Of a stretch of 35,486 nt of DNA, positions 17,393-25,680 are shown one piece after another. A program made the position numbers and the translations under genes. Under the pieces are notes generated by a model that worked only from the letters and a program-made list of their open reading frames with translations, was not told the origin of the DNA and searched no databases. This stretch comes from Caldisericum sp. Lineage in GTDB: Bacteria > Caldisericota > Caldisericia > Caldisericales > Caldisericaceae. Location: positions 1 to 35,486 of the forward strand of contig JAIMJY010000006.1 of NCBI GenBank assembly GCA_020692945.1, given 5' to 3'. The stretch's first letter is position 1. Each line of letters begins with the position of its first letter.

Positions 17393-17888
17393 CTCGTTCA
17401 AACCCCTTAAAAATTTTACGCTGCCCCCTTCTTATGTGCGGTCACGTACAGGAAAATAAACACTGGTTCTCGGTTGCCAATTCCATTCATAAAGAAGATT
17501 TTGTAAACATTTTCAAACTTTATTCTATTATTACAGAATTATACATAATACGGGAAAAAACAAAATATTAATACCCAGTTTTTTCAATGTTTCAAAATTA
17601 TACTACAGTGAAATTTTCTATCTGTAATTGCTACCTTTACAATTACTTAACCTCCTCCCCTCTAAGTCATCTTTGTTCTTTTTTTTCTCCATCTCTGAAA
17701 GAGGATTAAGGCGTAGGCTTTATCACACGCTCTTTTCCGTGCAAAAGCAAGTGACTCGAAGAGCCCGTGGCAATATCGTTGTTTTAGTTCCGATTGATGC
17801 CAGGCACCAGGTCAGTAATTTTTGATGAAGCAATTTGTACGCTTTCAAAAACACACAAAAACTGTTAAAATACATTCAAGGAGGAAAT
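17393..17888. other. Intergenic region between divergent guaA and ahcY
   Basis: A 496-nt stretch with no supportable gene. It holds the leaders of both divergent genes. A more GC-rich patch around 17720-17790 (CACACGCTCTTTTCCGTGC, CCCGTGGCAATATCG) resembles the dispersed repeat near 34.2 kb. TAAAAT at 17666-17671 relative to no gene was ignored; TAAAAT at 17866-17871 could be an ahcY -10 but has only a weak -35. GGAGG at 17880-17884 is the ahcY ribosome site. Confidence 0.5.
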
Positions 17889-19100
17889 ATGAAAAACGAA
17901 GGACTTCTGAAACTTGAATGGGCGAAGGAACACATGCCGATACTTAAAATGCTTGAAAAAGATTTTGCAAAACGCAAACCATTTAAAGGGATTAATATTG
18001 CACTATCCATACACCTTGAGGCAAAAACTGCAAATCTTTCGCTTCTTTTAAGGAGTGGAGGGGCAAACATCTTTGTTACAGGTTCAAATCCACTCTCAAC
18101 ACAGGACGACGTCGTTAGCGCTCTTATAGAGAAAGGAATGACCGTCTTTGCTCATCATGGAGAAAGCGAAAAGGAGTATTGGGAGAACAGAAACAAAACA
18201 TTAGACATCAAGCCACAAATAATAGTTGATGACGGGGGGGATCTGGTGTATCTTGTCCACAAGAAAAGGAAAGAACTTCTTAAGGGAATCATCGGCGCAA
18301 ACGAGGAAACAACGACAGGCGTTATAAGAGATAAAGCGCTAGAAAAAGCAGGTAAATTGAAATTTCCTGTAATTGCGGTAAACAACGCAAAGTGCAAACA
18401 CTTCTTTGATAACAAATACGGCACAGGACAATCCACCTGGGATGGAATAATGCGCACCACAAACATCACTGTTGCAGGGAAAACAGTTGTTGTTTCAGGG
18501 TATGGATGGGTAGGGAAAGGCATTGCAATGCGTGCAAAAGGACTTGGGGCAAAAGTAGTAGTGACCGAAGTTGATCCAATAAGCGCAATGGAAGCATATA
18601 TGGATGGGTTCGACATAAGAGAAATGAAAGATGCAGCAAAAATTGGAGATATATTCGTAACTGGGACAGGTAACACAAACGTGATTGACTCAAGACACTT
18701 TGAACTTCTGAAAGACGGGGCAATCCTTGCAAACGCTGGGCACTTTGATGTTGAGGTAAAAATGGACGACCTCAAAAAAATTGCTAAGAGCCATCGCGAG
18801 GTTAGAAAAAATATCACCGAATACACACTTCCAAACGGAAGGAGGGCCTATGTCCTTGGTGAAGGACGGCTCGTTAACCTTGCTTGTGCAGATGGACATC
18901 CTATTGAAATAATGGACCTTTCATTTGCAGTGCAAGCACTTGCGGCAGAGTACATAGTAAAAAACAAACTCGAAAATAAGGTGTACGATGTTCCAGACGA
19001 GATAGACCAAAAAGTAGCCGATGCATTCCTTGATTCATACGAAATTAAAATTGACAAGCTCACAAAAGAGCAGATTAACTATTTAACAAAACCACATTAA
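17889..19100 (+). CDS. ahcY: Adenosylhomocysteinase (S-adenosyl-L-homocysteine hydrolase)
   Basis: This enzyme hydrolyses S-adenosylhomocysteine to adenosine and homocysteine with bound NAD, clearing the product inhibitor of methyltransferases. The 403-residue protein is the shorter archaeal/thermophile-like form. Features are [11 protein letters not shown], the substrate region [30 protein letters not shown], the ETTTGVIR substrate loop, [23 protein letters not shown], the NAD Rossmann loop [39 protein letters not shown], and [21 protein letters not shown]. The start ATG at 17889 follows CAAGGAGG; an in-frame upstream ATG at 17835 has no site. A palindromic element begins right after the stop. 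Confidence 0.96.
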   Translation: MKNEGLLKLEWAKEHMPILKMLEKDFAKRKPFKGINIALSIHLEAKTANLSLLLRSGGANIFVTGSNPLSTQDDVVSALIEKGMTVFAHHGESEKEYWENRNKTLDIKPQIIVDDGGDLVYLVHKKRKELLKGIIGANEETTTGVIRDKALEKAGKLKFPVIAVNNAKCKHFFDNKYGTGQSTWDGIMRTTNITVAGKTVVVSGYGWVGKGIAMRAKGLGAKVVVTEVDPISAMEAYMDGFDIREMKDAAKIGDIFVTGTGNTNVIDSRHFELLKDGAILANAGHFDVEVKMDDLKKIAKSHREVRKNITEYTLPNGRRAYVLGEGRLVNLACADGHPIEIMDLSFAVQALAAEYIVKNKLENKVYDVPDEIDQKVADAFLDSYEIKIDKLTKEQINYLTKPH

Positions 19101-19135
19101 TCTGCTGAGTAAAGTACAGATTACAAAATATTAAA
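19097..19135 (-). repeat. Palindromic unit between ahcY and the next gene
   Basis: Arms AATCTG/CAGATT (19099-19104 and 19117-19122) around a GAGTAAAG-type loop, then ACAAAATATTAAA. The element is in the reverse orientation, and its right flank runs straight into the GGAGG that serves the gene at 19146. Confidence 0.65.
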
Positions 19136-19145
19136 GGAGGGAAAC

Positions 19146-19874
19146 ATGTCGTTCATTATAACGGTTTATGTGCCATCAGGCATCGTAATGGCGTCAGATA
19201 GCAGGCAAACAGTAGCACTCCAGCGCACTGACAACCAGGGAGCTACACCCATTCCAATCGTTAGCTCAGACTACGTTTACAAAACATTTCTACTGCCTAA
19301 GCAGGCCATTGGGATAAGCACCTTTGGAGAATCGCTTCTTGGGAGAATGCCAACTGATTTCCATATCAAAACATTCGAAGAAGAGTCGCTTACAGAAAAA
19401 GACGACGTAGAAATGGTAGCAGAAAAACTGCTGAATTTTTTCAAAAGAAACTTCCCAAATGCAGATACATCTTTTCACATTTCAGGCTACAAAAAGAAGG
19501 ACAAAGTGAGCATGCCTTTTGTGTATCACTGCAATATCAAGAGAGCAGAACTTCAAAGGTTGAACTTCAACAAGCAAAATAACCAGGTTCTGTACGGTGC
19601 AAGCTGGGGAGGCGAAGGAGATATAATAGCTGAGATTCTTCAACCTGTACTCATGAAAGATGCCACCGGAAACCCGAAAGAAATTCAAAAACCACCGGTT
19701 ATATGGGATGCAATGCCGATTCAGGATGCAATTGATTTTGCTACCTACGCAACTAAAACAACAATTGACACAATGAAGTTCCAGGCACGACCAAAGACAG
19801 TCGGCGGCCCAATTGATGTACTTCTAATAACTCCTGAGGGAGCAAGGTGGGTCAGAAGAAAGGAAATTGAGTAG
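19146..19874 (+). CDS. Uncharacterised protein, possibly proteasome-like Ntn-hydrolase fold
   Basis: A 242-residue soluble protein. The N-terminus (SFIITVYVPSGIVMASDSRQTV) resembles the first two strands of proteasome beta-type Ntn hydrolases, where a GVVLAADSR-like segment follows the catalytic Thr; here no Thr follows the initiator Met, so the classical self-processing nucleophile is absent. A turn KTFLLPKQAIGISTFGESLL and the later LYGASWGGEGDIIAEIL also fit an alpha-beta-beta-alpha sandwich. I can offer only a fold guess, not a function. It has a strong AAAGGAGGG site 5 nt before the ATG and lies 45 nt after ahcY, with which it is probably co-transcribed. Confidence 0.65.
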   Translation: MSFIITVYVPSGIVMASDSRQTVALQRTDNQGATPIPIVSSDYVYKTFLLPKQAIGISTFGESLLGRMPTDFHIKTFEEESLTEKDDVEMVAEKLLNFFKRNFPNADTSFHISGYKKKDKVSMPFVYHCNIKRAELQRLNFNKQNNQVLYGASWGGEGDIIAEILQPVLMKDATGNPKEIQKPPVIWDAMPIQDAIDFATYATKTTIDTMKFQARPKTVGGPIDVLLITPEGARWVRRKEIE

Positions 19875-19906
19875 GGTTTTTCTCAATTAGCAGGACACTG
19901 TCTAAA

Positions 19907-20695
19907 ATGTTATGGTTTGCACTCGCATTAGTTTTTCTTGCAATTGTTTATGGAATTTTTATTGAGCCTAATACGCTTATTAAAACGGAGCTAAATTTAA
20001 ATTTTGAGGGTTTGCAAAAACCTTTGAAAATCATCCAGATTTCTGACTTGCATGCAACAAAAATTTCTCGTCCTTTCATAAAGGCTCTCAAAGCAATAGA
20101 GAAAGAGTGTCCTGATTTTGTTTTTATAACAGGCGACTTTGTTGGTTACAATAGGCATTTGCTTTGCAAGGATTACCTTGCAGAAATTGCAAAAGCCTGC
20201 CCAAACACATATGCCATTTTGGGCAATTGGGACCACAAGGCAAAAAACTTTAAACGCCTTGTTCAAGAAATACAAGAAACAGGAATAAAATTGCTTATTA
20301 ATGAACATATCGGCGCAAAAGGTATTTTTATTGCAGGAGTTGACGACCCATATAGAGAAATGGACAATTTGCCAAAAACTTTCAAGAATATTCCAAAGAA
20401 CGGCTTTGTAATTCTGCTTGCACATTCTCCTGATATAATTTACAAGGCCCTGCCATATAAACCTAAACTTATTTTATCAGGACACTTGCACGGTGGACAG
20501 GTTGCTTTACCCTTCATTAAGTTTGCCATTTATTCACCTTCAAGGTATTGGGTAAAATTTTTGAAGGGGCTATACAAAATAGAACAAACCTATCTCTATG
20601 TGAATAGAGGCATCGGCGAAAGCCATTTAAGAATTAGGATTTGCTCTCCTCCTGAGGTTGCGATAATAAATCTAAAATCTGCAGATAATTTATAA
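19907..20695 (+). CDS. Membrane-anchored metallophosphoesterase (YkuE/LpxH-like calcineurin fold)
   Basis: A 262-residue protein with an N-terminal hydrophobic segment (residues 1-17) that probably anchors it to the membrane, followed by a complete calcineurin-type metallophosphoesterase domain. The metal motifs are in order: ISDLHATK, FITGDFVGY, LGNWDHKA (GNxxH/D type), LLAHSPDI and SGHLHGGQV. Family members of this type include B. subtilis YkuE and phosphodiesterases acting on phospholipid-like or nucleotide substrates; the substrate here is unknown. It lies 32 nt downstream of the proteasome-like gene on the same strand. Confidence 0.87.
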   Translation: MLWFALALVFLAIVYGIFIEPNTLIKTELNLNFEGLQKPLKIIQISDLHATKISRPFIKALKAIEKECPDFVFITGDFVGYNRHLLCKDYLAEIAKACPNTYAILGNWDHKAKNFKRLVQEIQETGIKLLINEHIGAKGIFIAGVDDPYREMDNLPKTFKNIPKNGFVILLAHSPDIIYKALPYKPKLILSGHLHGGQVALPFIKFAIYSPSRYWVKFLKGLYKIEQTYLYVNRGIGESHLRIRICSPPEVAIINLKSADNL

Positions 20696-20750
20696 AAGCA
20701 ACTCCTCTTACATCGTAACCCCTTATTAATCAGGCCAAGCATTCTGACAA

Positions 20751-20824
20751 AAACCTGCTGAGAAAGTCGCAGATTTAATCCCTTGTAATCCACGCTCCTT
20801 ACCAGTGAATTACAGAGGAGTAAA
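20751..20824 (-). repeat. Tandem pair of palindromic units in a convergent intergenic gap
   Basis: Reading +: arms AACCTGC/GCAGATT, loop TGAGAAAGTC; spacer TTAATCCCTTGT; arms AATCCAC/GTGAATT, loop GCTCCTTACCA; ACAGAGGAGTAAA. This is the same two-hairpin layout as at 8874-8947 in the opposite orientation. It lies between the convergent genes ending at 20695 and 20993, where it could end transcripts, though there is no T-run. Confidence 0.82.
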
Positions 20825-20992
20825 GAAAATTACGTGAGGCAACATGAGGGTGTATTACATTTTAAAGCGAGATTTCAAAATACAAGAAAGGTATTTCGCA
20901 ATCATATGAAAAACAGTAAAATTTGATAAAGCAAAACTTCTAAAAGTAAGTAGCGTTACTAGGAGGGTTTAAAATCATTTATGATACACAAA

Positions 20993-22219
20993 TCAAATCC
21001 CAAATTTCTTTTTTAATATCTCCAGCGCATGAAGCGCTGCAAGCTTTGAGTGCTCGTAGTAGATACCGCCTTGAAGATATGCAACATATGGCTCCTTCAT
21101 TGGGGCATCTGCAGAAAGTTCAATGGATGAACCCTGCACGAATGTGCCTGCTGCCATGAGGATTTTGTTTCCGTATCCTGCAAGAGGCGAAGGCTCAATC
21201 TCTGCATCAGAATCTACAGGTGAAGCGCTCTGTATTGCCTGGGCAAACGCAATAAGCATGTCGGGAGTTCCCAATTTTATCGCCTGAACGATATCGCTTC
21301 TTTTTTCGTTAAATCTGGGCTTTACTTCAAATCCAAATTCCTCAAAGAGTCTTGATGCAAACAGTGCCCCTTTCAAAGCATTTGAAACAACAAGCGGAGC
21401 ATAGAAAACTCCCTGGAGGAAAAGCCGTGTTAATCCAAGCATAGGGCCAATCTCACGCCCAACTCCTGGTGCTGTAAGCATAGCCTCAATTTTTCTTATA
21501 TATTTTTCTTGACCAACGATATATCCACCTGTTGGGGTAATCCCACCGCCCATATTCTTAATCAAAGACCCAATGACAACATCTGCTCCAACGTCTGCTG
21601 GCTCAACAGCCTCTACAAATTCTCCGTAGCAATTATCAACCATAATGCAGGCTTCAGATTTTACTTCCCTAACACGCCTTATTGCCTCTCCAATTTCCTC
21701 CACGGTAAGGGATTTCTTAAAGGAGTATCCTCCAGAGCGCTGGATTGTAATAACGGAAGCTCTCTTAATCTTTTCTCTATCGAACTCTTCTCTTATATCG
21801 AATTTGTCAAAGTTAATGCCATATTCTGCAAGTGAGCCCTCAACTTTTCGGATGCCAATGATTCCCTCTCCTGTTTCGTAAGGTTCACCTGTAATATAAA
21901 GAAGCAGATTTCCTGGCCTCAATAAGCCGAAAAGAGCTGTAGAAATTGCATGAGTGCCTGAAACAATCTGCGGACGCACAATGGAAGCTTCTGTTTTGAA
22001 AATTTCTGCATATACCTTCTCAACCTTGCCCCGCCCTGGGTCGTTGTAACCATAACCTGATGTGTCTCTAAAATCAACATCATGCACGGATGACTTTTGA
22101 AAAGCTTCAAGCACCTTCACAAAGTTTTTTTCCCGAACCTTATCAATTTCTTTGAAAAAATCAGTCAGTTCATTTTCAATGTTTTCGCCAATACTCAAAA
22201 TTTCATTACTTAGTTTCAA
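20993..22219 (-). CDS. Met-gamma-lyase-like PLP enzyme (aluminium resistance protein family)
   Basis: A 408-residue fold-type I PLP enzyme of the family annotated as methionine gamma-lyase-like or aluminium resistance protein (YnbB). Seen are the N-terminal FRDTSGYGYNDPGRGKVEKVYAEIFKTEA-type segment, RPQIVSGTHAISTALFGLLRPG, the cofactor-binding Asp region CIMVDNCYGEFVE, and the lysine loop VIGSLIKNMGGGITPTGGYIVG where Lys is the likely Schiff-base residue. The true reaction is not established for the family. The start is a TTG at 22219 with AAAGGAG seven nt upstream. A palindromic repeat pair occupies its 5' region, downstream of miaA. Confidence 0.87.
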   Translation of the reverse strand: MKLSNEILSIGENIENELTDFFKEIDKVREKNFVKVLEAFQKSSVHDVDFRDTSGYGYNDPGRGKVEKVYAEIFKTEASIVRPQIVSGTHAISTALFGLLRPGNLLLYITGEPYETGEGIIGIRKVEGSLAEYGINFDKFDIREEFDREKIKRASVITIQRSGGYSFKKSLTVEEIGEAIRRVREVKSEACIMVDNCYGEFVEAVEPADVGADVVIGSLIKNMGGGITPTGGYIVGQEKYIRKIEAMLTAPGVGREIGPMLGLTRLFLQGVFYAPLVVSNALKGALFASRLFEEFGFEVKPRFNEKRSDIVQAIKLGTPDMLIAFAQAIQSASPVDSDAEIEPSPLAGYGNKILMAAGTFVQGSSIELSADAPMKEPYVAYLQGGIYYEHSKLAALHALEILKKKFGI

Positions 22220-22231
22220 ATAGAAACTCCT

Positions 22232-22298
22232 TTATTCCTCTGTAACCTGCACTCTTTTTCAGCAGGTTTATTCCTCTGGAATCCGCACTCATTTTCTC
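22232..22298 (+). repeat. Tandem palindromic units, second one broken
   Basis: Unit 1: TTATTCCTCTGT, perfect arms AACCTGC/GCAGGTT (22244-22250 and 22262-22268), loop ACTCTTTTTCA. Unit 2 starts after TATTCCTCTGG with AATCCGC (22280-22286) and ACTCATTTTCT, but has no closing arm. The period is exactly 36 nt. Confidence 0.87.
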
Positions 22299-22339
22299 CT
22301 ATGAATTTGCTCCACCTAAAGAAAAAAAACAAAAAGAGG

Positions 22340-22380
22340 GATTGCCACGCTCGTAAAAGACACTTGCTCGCAATGACAAA
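22340..22380. repeat. Fragment of a second dispersed repeat family
   Basis: GATTGCCACGCTCG followed by GCTCGCAATGACAAA. This inverted-repeat arrangement is the kind of short dispersed repeat found in many bacterial genomes and matches fragments near 34.2 kb (GTCATCGCAAGG, GAGATTGCTTCGCTTCG). It abuts the palindromic unit at the end of miaA. Confidence 0.5.
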
Positions 22381-22417
22381 TCCGACTGTCATCGTTCACT
22401 CCTTTTCAGCGGATTTA
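22378..22417 (+). repeat. Modified palindromic unit encoding the MiaA C-terminus
   Basis: Arms AAATCCG/CGGATTT (22378-22384 and 22410-22416). The interior keeps TCACTCCTTTTCA next to the right arm but is longer than usual and begins with bases from the neighbouring second-family repeat. The miaA stop lies inside it. Confidence 0.65.
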
Positions 22418-23306
22418 CTAATTTCTCTATTTCTGGAAGCACGCTTTTTAAATTAGAACTGTCAAACCAAATTACATCACGCTCTTTTTTGAACCATGTA
22501 ATCTGCCTTTTTGCAAAGTTGCGCGTTCTTTGCTTGATTATTTCCCGAGCATCGTCAAGCGTAATGTGTCCTTCAAGATAATCGATTAATTCCTTATAAC
22601 CAATTGCCTGAAGCGCTGTTTTAGACCATTTTTCGTATTTGCTCTTTAACTCCTCAACCTCTTTTACAAGACCTTTTTCAAACATTATATCAACACGTTC
22701 GTTTATGTTCTCGTACAACTTTTCTCTATCTTTTGTTAAGCCTATCTTCAAAAATTCCAGATTAGACGGGTTATTTGTAACAGACGAAATCAATTTACCG
22801 GTTTGTTTGTAGTATTCAACTACCCGAATGAGCCGTTTACGGTCAGAAGCACCAATGCGACTTACTGCAACAGGATCAATTTCTGCTGCATTTTTTCTAA
22901 GTTCCTCTATTGGGATATCCATAAGAGCTTTTCGGAGTTCAAAATTTGGTTCGACTGATTCCTCAACGGGAAAATTTTCCGTGACTGCTCTTATATAGAG
23001 CCCAGAACCTCCAACTATGAGTGGAACTCTTCCTCTCTCCACAATCTCAGGAATTAAATTCATCACGTTTTTTTTAAAATCAGCAACACTATACTCCTCT
23101 GAAATATCAATTATATCAATCATATGGTGGGGAATTTTATCACGAATCTCTTTTGAAACTTTGGCTGTACCTATATCCATGCCTTTGTAAAACTGCATAG
23201 AATCGGCAGAGATGATTTCTAATGGAAATCTCCCTGCAAGATATAGAGTAACATCACTTTTGTGGGTAGAAGTTGCACCAAGAATAACGAGAATCTTATC
23301 TTTCAC
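22389..23306 (-). CDS. miaA: tRNA dimethylallyltransferase
   Basis: MiaA adds a dimethylallyl group to A37 of tRNAs reading UNN codons; MiaB then methylthiolates it, and its gene is directly upstream. The 305-residue product has ISADSMQFYKGMDIGTAK, HHMIDIIDI, YSVADF, LIVGGSGLYIRAV, RIGASDRKRLIRVVEYY, TALQAIGYKEL and the C-terminal RTRNFAKRQITWFKKE. The P-loop is unusual: LGATSTHKSD, with His where GxTxxGK[ST] has Gly. The GTG start at 23306 has AGAGGTG upstream and overlaps miaB by 11 nt. The last residues (about NPLKRSER) are read from a modified palindromic repeat. Confidence 0.94.
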   Translation of the reverse strand: MKDKILVILGATSTHKSDVTLYLAGRFPLEIISADSMQFYKGMDIGTAKVSKEIRDKIPHHMIDIIDISEEYSVADFKKNVMNLIPEIVERGRVPLIVGGSGLYIRAVTENFPVEESVEPNFELRKALMDIPIEELRKNAAEIDPVAVSRIGASDRKRLIRVVEYYKQTGKLISSVTNNPSNLEFLKIGLTKDREKLYENINERVDIMFEKGLVKEVEELKSKYEKWSKTALQAIGYKELIDYLEGHITLDDAREIIKQRTRNFAKRQITWFKKERDVIWFDSSNLKSVLPEIEKLVNPLKRSER

Positions 23307-24588
23307 CGCTTATAACACCTCTTAAATGAAAGGCATCAGCCGAAATGACTTCAACATGAATTATATCACCTGTTGCAATGTTTGAGGCATTTTCTACAAT
23401 TACAAGTCTATCCTCTGGAATCCTACCGTAGGCTTTTGATGAGTCAATATTCTCAACAAGCACCTCAACGGTGCCCCCAATATAAGAGGTGTTTTTTTCA
23501 GTGGAAATTGCATTTTCAACTGCAAGAAGCCTGTTCAAACGCTCATTTTTCACTGCATCTTCTACTTGCTCCATCCTTGAGGCAGGCGTATTAGGGCGGA
23601 TTGAATATGCTGCTGTAAATACTTTATCAAAGCCAATTTCTTTTACAAGGCTCTCTGTTAAAAGAAAATCTTCTTCGCTTTCTGTAGGAAAACCTACGAT
23701 AATATCAGTTGTAAATGATGCGTTTTTAAAATATTTCCTTATTTCGTTTACGAGGTCTATATAATATTCCCTCGTGTAGCCACGTTTCATAAGCTCTAAA
23801 ATTCTGTCGCTACCAGATTGCACAGGCAGGTGAAAATGATTCTCCAAATGTTTTAGATTGCCGAGCCTTTTTACGATTTCATTATCAAAATCCTCAGGAT
23901 GCGCCGTAAGGAATCTTAGTCTTTCAATTCCTTTTATCTTGTCGACACTTTCAAGGATATCCGTAAATCCATTTTCGACGCCGAGATCTCTGCCATAGTG
24001 GTTGATGTTTTGCCCAAGAAGCGTTATTTCCTTTACGCCACTGTCGACAAGACGCTCAACCTCAGAAATAATCTGCTCTTTTGGGCAGCTTCTTTCCCTT
24101 CCTTTCGTTATTGGGACAATACAGTACGTGCAAAAATTATTGCAGCCATAAATTATTGGAACAAAAGAAACGGCCCCCGCACTTTTGCCAGGCACTTCGC
24201 CTTGCGAAGCATCTTGTAAAAGTTCACTTACTTTGCTTATGACGTCTTTCCTGCGCTCTTCGAGGCTATCGCTTCCTTTTAGCACAAGAAGCACTGAGTC
24301 TTTTCCTATCCTTTTAATTCTGCGCTCCTCGACTGTTGCAACACATCCTGTGACAATGCTAAATGCTTTTTTGCTTTTTCTTTTTTCAAGGCTTCTTACG
24401 TACCCAACCTCGCTCATCAGTTTTTCCTGGGATTTTTCGCGCACCGCACAGCTATTAAAAACTACAACATCAGCATCTTCAACGAAATCTGTTTCCTTAA
24501 GTCCAAGGTAAAGCAAATCTTCTCTGAATTGTTCTGATTCGTACTCGTTTATCTGGCAGCCGTATGTAACGATTTTAAACTTCGTCAT
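23296..24588 (-). CDS. miaB: tRNA-2-methylthio-N6-dimethylallyladenosine synthase
   Basis: MiaB is a radical-SAM methylthiotransferase that converts i6A37 to ms2i6A37 in tRNA. The 430-residue product has the N-terminal UPF0004 domain with three cluster cysteines (TYGCQINEYESEQF, FNSCAVREKSQEKLM, IVTGCVA), the radical-SAM triad GCNNFCTYCIVP followed by TKGRERS, VGFPTESEEDF, and a C-terminal TRAM domain (VEVLVENIDSSKAYGR to the end). It overlaps cca upstream by 14 nt and miaA downstream by 11 nt, making a tRNA-maturation operon. The linker before the radical-SAM triad (LLQDASQGEVPGKSAGAV) is not palindrome-derived. Confidence 0.95.
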   Translation of the reverse strand: MTKFKIVTYGCQINEYESEQFREDLLYLGLKETDFVEDADVVVFNSCAVREKSQEKLMSEVGYVRSLEKRKSKKAFSIVTGCVATVEERRIKRIGKDSVLLVLKGSDSLEERRKDVISKVSELLQDASQGEVPGKSAGAVSFVPIIYGCNNFCTYCIVPITKGRERSCPKEQIISEVERLVDSGVKEITLLGQNINHYGRDLGVENGFTDILESVDKIKGIERLRFLTAHPEDFDNEIVKRLGNLKHLENHFHLPVQSGSDRILELMKRGYTREYYIDLVNEIRKYFKNASFTTDIIVGFPTESEEDFLLTESLVKEIGFDKVFTAAYSIRPNTPASRMEQVEDAVKNERLNRLLAVENAISTEKNTSYIGGTVEVLVENIDSSKAYGRIPEDRLVIVENASNIATGDIIHVEVISADAFHLRGVISGER

Positions 24589-25657
24589 AAATTTGCCTGC
24601 ATTTCTCCTTTAAAATTTCGATTCTTGCCTCTTTGAGCGACCCAACCTCGTAAGCAAGGTTCTTAATATCGTTTCCACTTAATTTTACTTTGACCCACTT
24701 ATCAATGATCGACGCAATCCTCAGTGCTTTGGAAATCGGCAACTTGGCTATGGCATTAGCCAAAAGAACTCGTGCATCGTAACGAAGAAACAGTTTAAAT
24801 AAAGACCCAAAATCTTCGGGAGCATCAATTGACTTTACTTCATCAATAATTTTTTTCTCTCTGCCATTAAAGCCTATGTCAAAATCGGGGATTTTTATCG
24901 CAATGAGTGCTACTTTTGCCAGAGTGCCGTATGAAATTTCCTTGTTGACTTCTCTCCCGAGTAAACCAAATTCATCTATCAACGAGCCTCTCCTTTCGAT
25001 ATCGTTCACGTCAATCTTGAATATAACACTTAAATTGCTCGCTATCTTCCCAAAGTCACATTGAAAAGACTTCTTTAATTCTTCTCGAATGCGCTCTTTT
25101 TTGATTGAATTTGACATGCCAAATCCATCCTTAACAAATTGTTTGGTCGCTTCTTCAATTGAAAGGTCCAAACAAGAGGCAAAACGGACGGCTCTAAATG
25201 ACCTGACGGGGTCATCAGCAATTGAACTATCTTTTACAACGCGCAAAACTTTGTTATTAATATCGTCAAAAGCACGACTATCGCTAAATACTGAATGCTT
25301 CTTGACGTTGTAATAGATTGTGTTAATTGTAAAATCCCTGCGTGCCATATCTTCCTCAATAGGTAAGAGCATACCCATAAAATCGAACTTTATCCCTTTT
25401 TGTATTACTCTTAAGAGTTTGAATTTTCCGCTTGAAAGAAAAAAGTATTTAATCTTTTTATTTCCAAGAAATTTCTCAATATTCTCAATAGCATAAGGAT
25501 GAACAACAAAGTCAAAATCAACAATATTTCTCCCTAAAAGAAAATCTCTTACTGACCCTCCGACAAGGAAAAGCTCATCAATTCCTTCTAATAACTCGAT
25601 TATAAAAGTTGACTTAAGGGAACGCTCTATCAAACTTATTTTGTTTTGAGTATTCAT
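24575..25657 (-). CDS. cca: tRNA nucleotidyltransferase / poly(A) polymerase family protein (CCA-adding type)
   Basis: A 360-residue class II nucleotidyltransferase. The catalytic head shows LFLVGGSVRDFLLGRNIVDFDFVV with the two metal-binding Asp residues, the DFMGMLLPIEEDMARRDFTINTIYYNV motif, and the FDDINNKVLRVV and DPVRSFRAVRFAS motifs that follow in CCA-adding and poly(A)-polymerase enzymes. The helical C-terminal half is divergent. Sequence alone does not tell a CCA-adding enzyme from an A-adding or CC-adding one; a CCA role is favoured by the miaB-miaA context. It lies between ymdB and miaB, with weak ribosome site and a 14-nt overlap with miaB. Confidence 0.87.
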   Translation of the reverse strand: MNTQNKISLIERSLKSTFIIELLEGIDELFLVGGSVRDFLLGRNIVDFDFVVHPYAIENIEKFLGNKKIKYFFLSSGKFKLLRVIQKGIKFDFMGMLLPIEEDMARRDFTINTIYYNVKKHSVFSDSRAFDDINNKVLRVVKDSSIADDPVRSFRAVRFASCLDLSIEEATKQFVKDGFGMSNSIKKERIREELKKSFQCDFGKIASNLSVIFKIDVNDIERRGSLIDEFGLLGREVNKEISYGTLAKVALIAIKIPDFDIGFNGREKKIIDEVKSIDAPEDFGSLFKLFLRYDARVLLANAIAKLPISKALRIASIIDKWVKVKLSGNDIKNLAYEVGSLKEARIEILKEKCRQIYDEV

Positions 25658-25680
25658 TTGGTTGTTTCAAAGGTCTTTTG

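Noticed and set aside
17393-17640. Purine, ZTP or PRPP riboswitch upstream of guaA
   Set aside because: Only short resemblances such as CGTGACCGC; no recognisable conserved core or terminator arrangement. A covariance-model search would settle it.
24181-24230. Possible repeat insert in the miaB linker (DASQGEVPGKSAG)
   Set aside because: It has a short self-complementary stretch (CTTCGCCTTGCGAAG) but neither the spacer nor the arms of the 36-nt element.
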